A stretch of DNA of 42,971 bases from Acidimicrobiaceae bacterium (GCA_003133405.1 PKXH01000027.1:91274-134244), one strand, 5' to 3'. Numbered from the stretch's first letter, positions 17,846 through 27,695 are shown. A program made the numbers and translations. Notes: generated by a model from the sequence alone, not told the origin.

Positions 17846-18663
17846 AACTGACCTCCCCGGTTCTGCGCGGGCGTAAGCGCCGAAACGGCGCGACGCCGCT
17901 GGTGATGGTGACGGCCTACGACGAGCCCGGCGCGCGCTTCGCCAGTGCCGCGGGCGTCGATCTGATCCTGGTGGGCGACTCGCTCGCCAACGTGGTGCTC
18001 GGTCACCAAGACACGTTGCACGTCAGCGTCGAAGAGATGTGCCACCACGTGCGCGCCGTCGCGGCGGCCAAGCCCGACGTGCACGTCGTGGCCGACATGC
18101 CGTGGTTGAGCTATCACCTGAGTGTCGCCGAAAGCGTTCGTAACGCGGCCGCCCTGATCCGTAGCGGTGCCGACAGCGTGAAGCTCGAGGGCGGTCGCGT
18201 CCGTCGTGAGGTCGTGCGTGCGATTCTCGACGCTGAGATTCCCGTGATGGGCCACCTCGGACTCACCCCCCAGAGTGTGCTGGTCATGGGCGGCTTCAAG
18301 GTGCAGGCCAAGACCCGCGAGGCCGCCCAGCAACTCCATCTCGACGCCAAGGTTCTCCAAGACGAGGGCGTGTTCGCCGTCGTGCTCGAGGGCGTGCCCA
18401 GCGTGGTGGGCACGAGAATGACCGAAGCCCTCGAGATCCCCACCATTGGTATCGGCGCGGGGCCCGACACCGACGGCCAGGTCCTGGTGTTTCACGATCT
18501 TTTAGGCCTCAGTCGAGGAACGCCCGCAAAGTTCGTGCGTCAGTACGCCAACTTGGGTCCGATCATCACCGAGGCGTTGCGCCATTTCGCTAGTGACGTA
18601 CGAAACGGGGAGTTTCCAGGACCGGACGAGGCCTACGCCAACCCCGAAGACCTGGTCAATTAG
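17842..18663 (+). CDS. panB: 3-methyl-2-oxobutanoate hydroxymethyltransferase
   Basis: VMVTAYDEPGARFASAAGVDLILVGDSLANVVLGHQDTLHVSVEEM, VMGHLGLTPQSVLVMGGFKVQ, IGIGAGPDTDGQVLVFHDLLGL. ATGA overlap with the upstream gene. Confidence 0.97.
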   Translation: MKLTSPVLRGRKRRNGATPLVMVTAYDEPGARFASAAGVDLILVGDSLANVVLGHQDTLHVSVEEMCHHVRAVAAAKPDVHVVADMPWLSYHLSVAESVRNAAALIRSGADSVKLEGGRVRREVVRAILDAEIPVMGHLGLTPQSVLVMGGFKVQAKTREAAQQLHLDAKVLQDEGVFAVVLEGVPSVVGTRMTEALEIPTIGIGAGPDTDGQVLVFHDLLGLSRGTPAKFVRQYANLGPIITEALRHFASDVRNGEFPGPDEAYANPEDLVN

Positions 18664-18784
18664 TCCACCCTTGGCCTAGGCGGTAGACTTCTCTTTCCCA
18701 CATCGGTGGGGATGTACCAATCACACCCTGCTCTGTTTTCCGCAGAGCCCGGCTCGCCCGGACCAGAGGGAAAGGAAACCGGCC

Positions 18785-19105
18785 ATGCGGCCCTATGAAA
18801 CCATGATCGTGTTCGACACCTCGGTCGACGCACAAGCCATTCAGATCGCGCTCGATCGAGCGCTCGAAACTATTCGAACCAACGGTGGGACCCCGGGAAC
18901 CATCGACCGTTGGGGCAAGCGTCCCTTGGCGTACGAGGTCAATAAGCGTAAAGAGGGTTACTACGTGTTGGTGGAGTTCAGCGGTGAATCGGTGACGGTC
19001 GATGAGCTTGACCGCATCCTGACCCTCTCCGACGAAGTCCTTCGTTACAAGATTCTTCGTCGCCACGTACGAGCCAGCGCCAGCCGTGTCACGGCCAAGG
19101 CGTAG
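18785..19105 (+). CDS. rpsF: 30S ribosomal protein S6
   Basis: MRPYETMIVFDTSV...GTIDRWGKRPLAYEVNKRKEGYYVLVEF. Confidence 0.97.
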   Translation: MRPYETMIVFDTSVDAQAIQIALDRALETIRTNGGTPGTIDRWGKRPLAYEVNKRKEGYYVLVEFSGESVTVDELDRILTLSDEVLRYKILRRHVRASASRVTAKA

Positions 19106-19134
19106 GTTCGGTCGCGTACCACTAAGGAGAAGAT

Positions 19135-19584
19135 ATGGCTGATAACACCGTTACCGTCGTGGGGAACATCACTCGTGACCCCGAGTTGAAGTTCTTGAAC
19201 AGCGGCCAAGCGGCCGTGCGGATCTCGATCGCCGTCAATCGTCGCTGGCAGAACCGCCAGACCCAAGAGTGGGAGGAGCGCGTCTCGTATTTCGAAGTGG
19301 CGGGCTATGGATCGATGGCCGAGAACGCCGCGAACTCGCTCACCAAGGGCACCCGCGTCATCGTCTCGGGACGGCTCGAACAACGCAGTTGGGAGACCGA
19401 GAACGGCGACAAGCGTTCCGTCGTGGAGATCAACGCCGACGAGATTGCCCCGTCGCTGCGCTTCGCCACGGCGGTGGTGACCCGCACGCCTCGCGCCGAG
19501 GGCTCGAACTTCTCGTCGAGCGACCGTCCGGCGCCGCGCACGAACGAGCCGAGTACCTACGCCTTCGACGAGGAGCCTTTCTAA
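19135..19584 (+). CDS. ssb: single-stranded DNA-binding protein
   Basis: [35 protein letters not shown]; acidic C-terminus FDEEPF. Confidence 0.97.
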   Translation: MADNTVTVVGNITRDPELKFLNSGQAAVRISIAVNRRWQNRQTQEWEERVSYFEVAGYGSMAENAANSLTKGTRVIVSGRLEQRSWETENGDKRSVVEINADEIAPSLRFATAVVTRTPRAEGSNFSSSDRPAPRTNEPSTYAFDEEPF

Positions 19585-20048
19585 TGCCACGTATTAATAA
19601 CCCCAAGCCGCCCAAGCGTGCGCCGAAGATTGACGTTCGACGCGGGGTAAAGAAAAAGCCCTGTTCGTTCTGTCAACACGGCGTCGATCGGGTCGACTAC
19701 AAGGACTTGGCCCAACTGCGCAAGTACATCTCGGACCGCGGCAAGATTCGCGGGCGCAAGGTCTCGGGCAACTGCCAGCAACACCAACGTGACGTCAGTG
19801 ACGCGATCAAGACCGCGCGCGAGTTAGCGCTGCTGCCCTACACCCAGCGAACGGTGACCGAGCGCCGTGGCGGACGGGGTCGCGAGGGCCGTGACGATCG
19901 TGGCCCGCGCAGCCCACGTCCGAGTCGCGACAGTGCGGAAACTCCGGCCGACGTCCCCGAACTCGTGCCCGAGGCCGTTTTGCTCGAGGACGCCAGTGTG
20001 GCCGCGGAGGTCTTGGCGGATGAAGTGGTCGAGGAGGTCGGCGAATGA
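19584..20048 (+). CDS. rpsR: 30S ribosomal protein S18 with long C-terminal extension
   Basis: [65 protein letters not shown], then ~60 extra residues. ATG overlaps the ssb stop (TAATG). Confidence 0.93.
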   Translation: MPRINNPKPPKRAPKIDVRRGVKKKPCSFCQHGVDRVDYKDLAQLRKYISDRGKIRGRKVSGNCQQHQRDVSDAIKTARELALLPYTQRTVTERRGGRGREGRDDRGPRSPRPSRDSAETPADVPELVPEAVLLEDASVAAEVLADEVVEEVGE

Positions 20049-20491
20049 AAGTGTTGCTCCGCAGCGACGTCCACGGCCTGGGACGACGCGGTGACATTGT
20101 CAACGTGAAATCGGGCTACGCCCGAAACTTTCTCCTGCCCACGGGCGCGGCGCTCGTCGCCAGCTCGTCCACCGAAGTTCAAGCGTCCTCGATGCGCAAG
20201 GCCCGCGACATCCTCGACGCCAAGAGCCGCGAGGCGGCGGAGGCCCAACGGGCGATTATCGAGGCGAGGACGTTCACCATCGAAGCGCGCGCCGCAGCCA
20301 ACGGTCGGCTCTTCGGTTCGATTGGCGAGACGGACGTGGTGAACGCGATTCGCAGCGCCACGGGCATCTCGCTCGATCGTCACGCCATCTCGCTCGCCGA
20401 GCACTTGAAGGACGTCGGGAGCGCCACCGCGACCGCGACCCTCTTCGAGGGGGTCACGGCGAACGTGAACATCGAGGTCGTGGCCAAGTAA
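20045..20491 (+). CDS. rplI: 50S ribosomal protein L9
   Basis: [37 protein letters not shown]. Confidence 0.97.
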   Translation: MKVLLRSDVHGLGRRGDIVNVKSGYARNFLLPTGAALVASSSTEVQASSMRKARDILDAKSREAAEAQRAIIEARTFTIEARAAANGRLFGSIGETDVVNAIRSATGISLDRHAISLAEHLKDVGSATATATLFEGVTANVNIEVVAK

Positions 20492-20511
20492 CGCCGCGAT
20501 TCACCAGTCGT

Positions 20512-20542
20512 ACCTCGCCGGGGCCCTTGGCTCCGGCGAGGT
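20512..20542 (+). terminator. hairpin after rplI, possible terminator
   Basis: ACCTCGCCGG-ggcccttggct-CCGGCGAGGT, perfect 10-bp arms; no clear U-tract. Confidence 0.5.
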
Positions 20543-20652
20543 CGTGTCACACCCTTTGGCGATGATGGATGAATGGTGAAGTTCCGCACAGGCTTTTCCC
20601 CACGTTGTTGTTCTTGCGACGCACAACCATTGTCGGCAACCGTTGGGGTCTT

Positions 20653-22017
20653 ATGACACAGATCGATCTCGAGCGTCCGCGTCCTGTGACGGGCGGTCGA
20701 GTACCACCGAGTGTCATCGAAGCCGAGGAGTCGTTAATCGGCGCGATGTTGTTGTCGCAAGACGCCGTCAGTATCGCCTTCGAGAACGTGCAGGCCGAAG
20801 ATTTCTATCGACCGTTGCACGGTCAGATTTTCAGCGCGATCATCGCACTGGCGCACGCCGGCGAGCCGGTGGACTACGTCACGGTGCAGGCGAAACTTCA
20901 AGAGCGCGGCGCCGTCGCCATCGAGTTGGCCGTTCTTTCTTCGTTGCAGATCAACACGCCCTCGGCCGCGAACGCGCAACACTACGCCGAACTGGTTCGC
21001 GAGAAGGCCCAACAGCGCCGGCTCATCTCCGTGGCCGGTGAGATCGTGGACGACGCCTACGTCGCCACTGACGACGTCATCGGCCTCATCGACGAGGCCG
21101 AGCGCAAGATCAACGCCATCGGCGACGACCGGCGCATGGACTCGGTTTCACCACTGCAGCGACTGTTGTTGAATGAAGCGGACATTCTCGAGCAGCGCGG
21201 TGAGACCCGAGGTCAACTGAACGGTCTGGAGACCGGGTACCGGTCGCTCGACGCCATTTTGCAAGGTCTCCAGCCCAGCTCGATGACCATCGTGGGCGCT
21301 CGACCGGCCACCGGCAAGACCGCCTTCGCGCTGGGCATCTTGATCCACGTCGGCGCGGTGGTGAACCGTCCGGCGCTCTTCTTCTCGTTGGAGATGAGCC
21401 GTCAAGAGTTGGCCGAGCGCATCCTGGCTTCGACCGCGCGCATCGACTCTTCGAAGCTGCGCACCGGCGATCTCAGCGAAGCCGACTGGAACCGGGCCCA
21501 CGAGGCGTTCGGGTATTTGCAGTCCGCGAAGGTCTTCATCGACGACAACCCCGCCTTGACCATCATGGACGTGCGGGCCCGCGCCCGGCGCATCAAGCAA
21601 CAGAACGGGGACCTCGGCGTCGTCATCATCGACTACTTGCAGTTGATGAGTTCGCGCGGTCGCGCGGAGAACCGCCAGGTCGAGGTCTCCGAGATGAGCC
21701 GATCACTAAAGATCCTCGCGCGCGAGCTCGAGTGTCCGGTGGTGGCGCTCTCGCAGCTCTCACGCAAGCTCGAAGAACGCGCCGACAAGCGTCCCATGAT
21801 GTCGGACCTGCGGGAGTCCGGTTCGCTGGAACAAGACGCCGACGTCGTGCTGTTCTTGTTCCGACCCGAGATCTACGGCGACGTGTCGAACGACATGAAA
21901 GCCGACGCCGAGATCATCGTGGGCAAAAACCGCAACGGTCCCACGCGCACTGCGCACTTGACCTGGCGTGGGGAGTTCGCGCGATTCGACAACGTGGCCG
22001 AGGCTCGCGAGATCTAG
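20653..22017 (+). CDS. dnaB: replicative DNA helicase DnaB
   Basis: GARPATGKTAFALGI, FSLEMSRQELAERIL, VVIIDYLQLMSS; no intein visible. Start at MTQIDLERP. Confidence 0.97.
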   Translation: MTQIDLERPRPVTGGRVPPSVIEAEESLIGAMLLSQDAVSIAFENVQAEDFYRPLHGQIFSAIIALAHAGEPVDYVTVQAKLQERGAVAIELAVLSSLQINTPSAANAQHYAELVREKAQQRRLISVAGEIVDDAYVATDDVIGLIDEAERKINAIGDDRRMDSVSPLQRLLLNEADILEQRGETRGQLNGLETGYRSLDAILQGLQPSSMTIVGARPATGKTAFALGILIHVGAVVNRPALFFSLEMSRQELAERILASTARIDSSKLRTGDLSEADWNRAHEAFGYLQSAKVFIDDNPALTIMDVRARARRIKQQNGDLGVVIIDYLQLMSSRGRAENRQVEVSEMSRSLKILARELECPVVALSQLSRKLEERADKRPMMSDLRESGSLEQDADVVLFLFRPEIYGDVSNDMKADAEIIVGKNRNGPTRTAHLTWRGEFARFDNVAEAREI

Positions 22018-22027
22018 GCGACCGAAC

Positions 22028-22804
22028 CTATTTGGGCTGCATGCGGATGCCCGCGTCGATGCGTATCGACTCGGCGTTCATGTAACTGTTCGACAAGAGT
22101 TCCACCGCGAGGGAGGCGAACTCCGCGGCGTAACCCAGGCGCCTGGGGAAGAGCACGCCCGCGCCCAAGCGGGCCTTGAACTCGTCGGACTGAGGGCCGG
22201 AGCCGTAGATCGGCGTGTCGATCAGCCCCGGCAAGATGCAGTTAGCGCGCACGCCAATCGGGGCGATGTCGCGCGCGAGGGGCAGCGTGAGGCCCACGAT
22301 TCCGCCCTTGGAGGACGAGTACGCCACCTGACCGATCTGACCGTCTTCGGCGGCGACCGAGGCGGTGTTGACCAGCGCGCCGCGCATGGCGTCGGCGTCG
22401 GGCGTGTTGTGACTCATGGCCGTCGCCGCCAGCCGACAGACGTTGAAGGTGCCGATCAAGTTGATCTCGATCACCTTGCGATAGATGTCGAGATCGTGCG
22501 CGGAGGCGTACTCCCCATCCTTGCCAATCGTGCGCGTCGCCCATCCGATGCCGGCGCAGTTCACCGCGCTCCACAGCGGGGCCATGGCCTTGGCCGCCTC
22601 AAGGGCGGCGATGACCTGGTCGGTGTTGGTCACGTCACAGTGCACGTACGCGCCGCCGATCTCCTTGGCGACGGCTTCGCCCGCGACGTCGTTGAGGTCC
22701 GCGATCACGACCTTGACCCCACGCGCGCTCAATGCCCGCGCGGTCGCCTCGCCGAGTCCTGATGCGCCGCCGGTGACAACGGCCGAAGTGTTCTTGAGTT
22801 CCAT
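22028..22804 (-). CDS. SDR family oxidoreductase, 3-hydroxyacyl-CoA dehydrogenase type 2-like
   Basis: VVTGGASGLGEATA, NCAGIGWA, active-site YSSSKGG. Confidence 0.88.
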   Translation of the reverse strand: MELKNTSAVVTGGASGLGEATARALSARGVKVVIADLNDVAGEAVAKEIGGAYVHCDVTNTDQVIAALEAAKAMAPLWSAVNCAGIGWATRTIGKDGEYASAHDLDIYRKVIEINLIGTFNVCRLAATAMSHNTPDADAMRGALVNTASVAAEDGQIGQVAYSSSKGGIVGLTLPLARDIAPIGVRANCILPGLIDTPIYGSGPQSDEFKARLGAGVLFPRRLGYAAEFASLAVELLSNSYMNAESIRIDAGIRMQPK

Positions 22805-22866
22805 GATGCTCCTGTCAACCGTCCAGCGACGGGCTGAACCGATACAGAGTCAAGCAGACTTCCGTT

Positions 22867-22901
22867 GGGCTGGGGCGGAACCGATCGCCCCGCCCCAGCC
22901 C
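22867..22901 (-). terminator. GC-rich hairpin downstream of the small membrane-protein ORF
   Basis: GGGCTGGGGCGG-aaccgatcgcc-CCGCCCCAGCCC, perfect 12-bp arms. Confidence 0.55.
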
Positions 22902-22911
22902 AGGGGGAAAC

Positions 22912-23136
22912 TCAAAGAGCGCTCAGGGCCAGCTCCGGGTTGTTCAGCACGATATGTCGGTACGCCTCGATCGTCGCTTCATGGTCAGCAATGAGGGCGC
23001 GTTGGCGAGCCAGTTCGGCCGCCTGATCACGCTCACGTTGGCGTGTCCGTTCGAGGTGCACGCTGAGCCAGGGAAGTCCGAGGCCCAGAGCCGACCCACA
23101 ACCAACGAGCAGAATGGAGAAATATACCGCGAGCAT
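22912..23136 (-). CDS. small hypothetical membrane-anchored protein (74 aa)
   Basis: N-terminal TM MLAVYFSILLVGCGSALGLGLPWL followed by a charged coiled-coil-like segment. Confidence 0.5.
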   Translation of the reverse strand: MLAVYFSILLVGCGSALGLGLPWLSVHLERTRQRERDQAAELARQRALIADHEATIEAYRHIVLNNPELALSAL

Positions 23137-23324
23137 GTGATGATCCTTTCGACGTGGTTACGGCCTCGACGTAGTTTGGCTTTCGAATTGGAGGATTGCG
23201 CAAGACCGGGTCAAGAGGGGAGTAAGAAGTTTTTCGTCGCACGTATTTTCATCGCCTTAGCGTTGACGAGGTTGTGAACACCGTGTAGAACACGCGATGG
23301 TGGAGGGTGTTCTAGCGTACGAAC

Positions 23325-24365
23325 ATGGCCTCAATCTATGAATACTCTAAAGAAGAGTTGGCCGATCTCCTGGTGGACGAGCCGCGGTATCGGCTCGATC
23401 AACTGTGGCACGGGTTGTGGGTTGATGGTCTAGAGATTGCGGCGATCACGACCATCCCCAAGTTGCTGCGAGCCCGACTTTTGGACCGGTTCCCGTCGAG
23501 TCTCGAGGTTCTTGACGACGTGGTGAGTGATCAAGGGGCCACACGTAAGTGGGTCTTTCGACTCGAGGACGGATCGACCATCGAGACCGTCTTGATGCGC
23601 TACGTGGATCGGGTCACGGTCTGTGTCTCCTCGCAAGCGGGCTGCGCGATGGGCTGCACGTTCTGCGCGACGGGCCAGATGGGCTTCAGTGGTCACTTGA
23701 GTGCGGGACAGGTGCTCGAACAAGTGATGTTCGCCGCCAGAGCCGCCGCGCCCACGCGGCTCTCGAACGTGGTCTTCATGGGGATGGGCGAACCACTCGA
23801 AAACTATCGAGTGACGGTGAACGTGATCCGACGACTTCACGAGTACCGGGGAATGTCGGCGCGACATCTAACGGTGTCAACGGTCGGCGTCGCGCCGGCG
23901 ATTGAGCGTCTCGCCACCGAGGGACTGCCGCTCACCCTGGCGGTGTCGTTGCACGCGGCGAATGACGAAACCCGCAACGAACTCGTCCCACTGAATCGTC
24001 GCTACCCCCTTGAGCGGTTGCACCGAGCCTGCACCACGTGGATCGAGACAACCGGGCGTCGCCTTAGTTTCGAGTGGGCCCTCATCGACGGCGTGAACGA
24101 CACGGACCGAGCAATCGACGAACTCGCCGAGTACGCTAACTCTCTTCACGCGCACGTCAATTTGATCCCGCTCAATCCGACGCCGGGCTATCTCGTGCGC
24201 GGTTCGAGCGCGACGCGGGTGGGTGAGTTCCAAGAGGGACTGCTACGTCAAGGCGTCAACGCGACGGTCAGGAGCACCAGGGGCCGATCGATCGCGGCGG
24301 CCTGTGGCCAACTGGCGAGCGTGACCAACGCTCGGCGACGAACGATTTCGGTGCGCGGAGCCTAA
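23325..24365 (+). CDS. rlmN: 23S rRNA (adenine2503-C2)-methyltransferase RlmN
   Basis: Radical SAM CAMGCTFCATGQMGFSGHL; VFMGMGEPLENY; FEWALIDGVNDT. Confidence 0.96.
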   Translation: MASIYEYSKEELADLLVDEPRYRLDQLWHGLWVDGLEIAAITTIPKLLRARLLDRFPSSLEVLDDVVSDQGATRKWVFRLEDGSTIETVLMRYVDRVTVCVSSQAGCAMGCTFCATGQMGFSGHLSAGQVLEQVMFAARAAAPTRLSNVVFMGMGEPLENYRVTVNVIRRLHEYRGMSARHLTVSTVGVAPAIERLATEGLPLTLAVSLHAANDETRNELVPLNRRYPLERLHRACTTWIETTGRRLSFEWALIDGVNDTDRAIDELAEYANSLHAHVNLIPLNPTPGYLVRGSSATRVGEFQEGLLRQGVNATVRSTRGRSIAAACGQLASVTNARRRTISVRGA

Positions 24366-25585
24366 AGCGAGGTCTCGCGCCAGAAACTGGGGCGCCAGCG
24401 CATGAGCGCGATCACACCTAGTACGCACATGACGCCGCCCGACACGATAGAGAACTCGGTCGAGGAGAAGTTCGCCACCGTACCCGATTCGAGGTCGCCC
24501 AAGCGCGGACCACCGGTGACGACCGCCATTTGAATTGACGAGACGCGACTGCGGTACTCGTCACTAATCGTGGTCTGCAAGATGGTGCTGCGAAGCACCG
24601 CCGAGATGACGTCCATCGTGCCCGCGACGGCGAGGGCGAGTAGCCCGACCCATAAGACAGGAACGAGTCCGAAGAGCGTCATCGCCACGCCCCAGGCCAT
24701 CACGACGAGCACCACGAGCCGACCGCGGCGGTGAACCCGGTCCATCCAGCCGGTGAAAACCGCCATGACGAGCGCGCCCGCGCCCGGCGCGGCGTAGAGC
24801 AGGCCCAGGATGAACGGCCCACCGTGGTAGACGTGCTCGGTGACCGCTGGAAAGAGCGCGCGCGGCAGACCAAAGACCATGGCGTTCAGGTCGACCAGAT
24901 ACACCGCCTGGACCACGGCGTGCGAGCGCACGTAGCGAAAGCCTTCGCGAATCGCGCGCATGGTCTTTATCCCGGCGTGGTCGCCGGCGGGCTTCATCGG
25001 CGCCATGAGGAACGTGGCGAGGACGAGGACAAAGAACGTGACGCCGTCTAAGAAATAGCACCACGACAGGCCCACTGTCGCCAACAAGACGCCCGCGGCG
25101 CCCGGTCCGGCGACGGCGCCGAGATTGAAGATGATCTGGTTTAGCGAAAAAGCGGCGACGAGCTCCTCCGGGCGAACCAGCATCGGTATCGCCGCCGTGC
25201 GAAGGGGGCCCGAGAGTCCGGCGAAGCCCGCCGCGAGCGCGGGCACGATGACCAGCACGGCGAAGTTGGCGTGGTGAAACGACGCGTTCGTACCCAAGGC
25301 GCAACTTAAGAGCCCCAGGACGAACGAGGCGACAATGAGGAGCGTTCGTCGATCGAAGCGATCTCCGAGCGCGCCGCCCCAGAGTGCGCCGGTGATGAGC
25401 AGAGGAAGTTGAATGAAGCTGACGACCCCGACCCAAAGACTCGAGTGCGTCTCCTGGTAGACCTGGTACGCCACGGCGACGATCGTGAGGTTACTTCCCA
25501 GTACTGAGACCAGTTGGCCGAGGAAGAGTAATCGAAAGTTTCGGCTCGTGCGCAGTGGCGTGACGTCAACGAGTAGCCGGGGCAC
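24362..25585 (-). CDS. MFS transporter
   Basis: 407 aa multi-TM protein; LPLLITGALWGGALGDRFDRRTLLIVASF is an MFS A-motif. Confidence 0.88.
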   Translation of the reverse strand: MPRLLVDVTPLRTSRNFRLLFLGQLVSVLGSNLTIVAVAYQVYQETHSSLWVGVVSFIQLPLLITGALWGGALGDRFDRRTLLIVASFVLGLLSCALGTNASFHHANFAVLVIVPALAAGFAGLSGPLRTAAIPMLVRPEELVAAFSLNQIIFNLGAVAGPGAAGVLLATVGLSWCYFLDGVTFFVLVLATFLMAPMKPAGDHAGIKTMRAIREGFRYVRSHAVVQAVYLVDLNAMVFGLPRALFPAVTEHVYHGGPFILGLLYAAPGAGALVMAVFTGWMDRVHRRGRLVVLVVMAWGVAMTLFGLVPVLWVGLLALAVAGTMDVISAVLRSTILQTTISDEYRSRVSSIQMAVVTGGPRLGDLESGTVANFSSTEFSIVSGGVMCVLGVIALMRWRPSFWRETSL

Positions 25586-25641
25586 TCCTTCATGGTACGA
25601 GAGTAAGGTATTCGCTGGGCGTTGTGGTCTAAGGAGAGTCG

Positions 25642-26712
25642 ATGATCGGCGAAGAACTAGTCCAGTTGCTCACCCCCGAAGGCGAGCGCATCGCTAACTC
25701 CGAGTACGAGTCCACGCTGGGAATCGACGAGATCTTTGGCTTGTATCGCGACATGGTCATTATCCGACGGCTGTGCAACGAGTCGACGTCGCTCCAACGA
25801 CAGGGCCAGCTCGCGCTGTGGGCGCCGGTCCAGGGCCAAGAAGCGGCGCAGATCGGCGCGGGGCGCGCGCTCCAGCCCATGGATTTCACGTTTCCCACGT
25901 ATCGAGAGCACGGAATTGCCTGGTGTCGCGGGGTGCCACCCAAGGACATGCTGCGACTCTTTCGCGCGACGTCCAACGGTGGCTGGGACCCTCAGAAGTA
26001 CCGGCACTCGGTGCCGACCGTCGTGCTCGGCAACCAGGCGTTGAACGCGGTGGGCTACGCCATGGGTATCCAGCGCGACGGGGCCGAAGAGGCGGTGATG
26101 GCCTTCTTCGGTGACGGGGCCTCGAGCCAGGGTGACGTACTGGAGTCCTTCGTGTGGGCGTCGTCGTTCAATACGCCCGTCGTCTTTTTCTGTCAGAACA
26201 ACCAGTGGGGTATCTCGACGCCGATGTCCATCCAGTCGAAGATTCCGCTGTACCATCGCGCCCACGGTTTTGGTTTTCCCGGTATTCGAGTGGACGGTAA
26301 CGACGTGCTGGCGGTCTACGAGGTCACCAAGCGCGCGCTCGACAGCGCGCGGGTCGGCGGTGGTCCGACGTTGATCGAGGCCTACACCTACCGATTGGGC
26401 GCGCACACCACCTCCGATGACCCAACGCGCTATCGCATCGACGCCGAGGTGGAGGTCTGGAAGCACCGCGATCCCATCGAACGCGTGAAATCACTCCTGG
26501 TGCGCGAGTACCACGTGAAGAGCGCCAAGTTCGACGAGGTGATTACTGAAGCTGACGCCATGGCATTGCAGCTCCGTGAGGACGTGCTGGCCATGGATCG
26601 ACCCGATCCCATCACGATGTTTGACCACGCCTACGCCGCTCCGCATCCCCTCGTCGAAGAGGGTCGGCGCGAAATGATCGAACTCGGCGTCAGCGCCGCG
26701 AGCCCCTCGTGA
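25642..26712 (+). CDS. pyruvate/2-oxoacid dehydrogenase E1 component alpha subunit
   Basis: TPP-binding FFGDGASSQGDVLESFVWASSFNTPVVFFCQNNQWGIS; YRLGAHTTSDDPTRYR. Confidence 0.93.
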   Translation: MIGEELVQLLTPEGERIANSEYESTLGIDEIFGLYRDMVIIRRLCNESTSLQRQGQLALWAPVQGQEAAQIGAGRALQPMDFTFPTYREHGIAWCRGVPPKDMLRLFRATSNGGWDPQKYRHSVPTVVLGNQALNAVGYAMGIQRDGAEEAVMAFFGDGASSQGDVLESFVWASSFNTPVVFFCQNNQWGISTPMSIQSKIPLYHRAHGFGFPGIRVDGNDVLAVYEVTKRALDSARVGGGPTLIEAYTYRLGAHTTSDDPTRYRIDAEVEVWKHRDPIERVKSLLVREYHVKSAKFDEVITEADAMALQLREDVLAMDRPDPITMFDHAYAAPHPLVEEGRREMIELGVSAASPS

Positions 26713-27695
26713 CGACGACCAACATGACCATGGCCAAAGCCCTCAACGAGGGACTGCGCCGGGCCATGGAGAAGAACAAGAAGGTGCTGATTATGGGCGA
26801 GGACGTCGGCAAACTCGGCGGCGTCTTTCGCATCACCGATGGCTTGCAAAAAGACTTTGGCGAGGATCGCGTGATTGACGCCCCCCTCGCCGAGTCGGCC
26901 ATCGTGGGCACCGCGGTGGGACTGGCGATTCGGGGATACCGGACTGTCTGTGAGATTCAGTTTGACGGATTCGTCTACCCGGCCTTTGACCAGATTGTCT
27001 CGCAAGTGGCCAAGCTGCACAAGCGTTCGGACGGCGTGTACACGATGGGTCTCGTGATTCGCATTCCCTTCCAGGGTGGTATCGGCGCGATCGAGCACCA
27101 CTCCGAGAGTCCCGAGGCGTACTTCGCCCAGACCGCGGGACTGAGGGTGGTCTCGTGCTCGAACCCGAGCGACGCGTACTGGATGATTCAACAGTCCATC
27201 GAGCACGATGACCCAATCATCTTCTGCGAGGCGAAGAGCCGCTATTGGGAGAAGGGTGAAGTCGATCTGGACAACCCACCCCAGGGACTCTTCGACGCTG
27301 CGGTGCGTCGTGAGGGCACCGACGTCACCGTGATCGGCTACGGCTCTTCCGTCAAGACGATGCTGCGCGCGGCCGACACCGCCGTCGCCGAGGGCACGTC
27401 GTTGGAGATCATTGACGCACGCTCGCTCGCGCCTTTGGACCTGGACACGATGGCCCGCTCGCTCGAGAAGACCGGTCGACTGGTCGTCGTGCAAGAGGCG
27501 CCGCACATGGCTTCGATTGGTTCAGAGATCGTCGCCGAGTTGAGCGAACGGTGTTTCTACTCCCTGCGCGCGCCGGGCTTACGGGTGAGTGGCTATCACG
27601 TGCCGTATCCGCCCTCGCGAATTGAAGAGGACTACCGACCCAGCGTCGAGCGGATCTTGGACGCGGTCGACCGGGTAATGGGAGCCGAGAGTTGA
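26709..27695 (+). CDS. pyruvate/2-oxoacid dehydrogenase E1 component beta subunit
   Basis: MTMAKALNEGLRRAMEKNKKVLIMGEDVGKLGGVFRITDGLQKDFGEDRVIDAPLAES; GTGA overlap with E1 alpha. Confidence 0.94.
   Translation: MTTTNMTMAKALNEGLRRAMEKNKKVLIMGEDVGKLGGVFRITDGLQKDFGEDRVIDAPLAESAIVGTAVGLAIRGYRTVCEIQFDGFVYPAFDQIVSQVAKLHKRSDGVYTMGLVIRIPFQGGIGAIEHHSESPEAYFAQTAGLRVVSCSNPSDAYWMIQQSIEHDDPIIFCEAKSRYWEKGEVDLDNPPQGLFDAAVRREGTDVTVIGYGSSVKTMLRAADTAVAEGTSLEIIDARSLAPLDLDTMARSLEKTGRLVVVQEAPHMASIGSEIVAELSERCFYSLRAPGLRVSGYHVPYPPSRIEEDYRPSVERILDAVDRVMGAES

Noticed and set aside
23276-23314. LexA/SOS box upstream of rlmN
   Set aside because: The GAAC/GTTC elements are not at the required 4-nt spacing.
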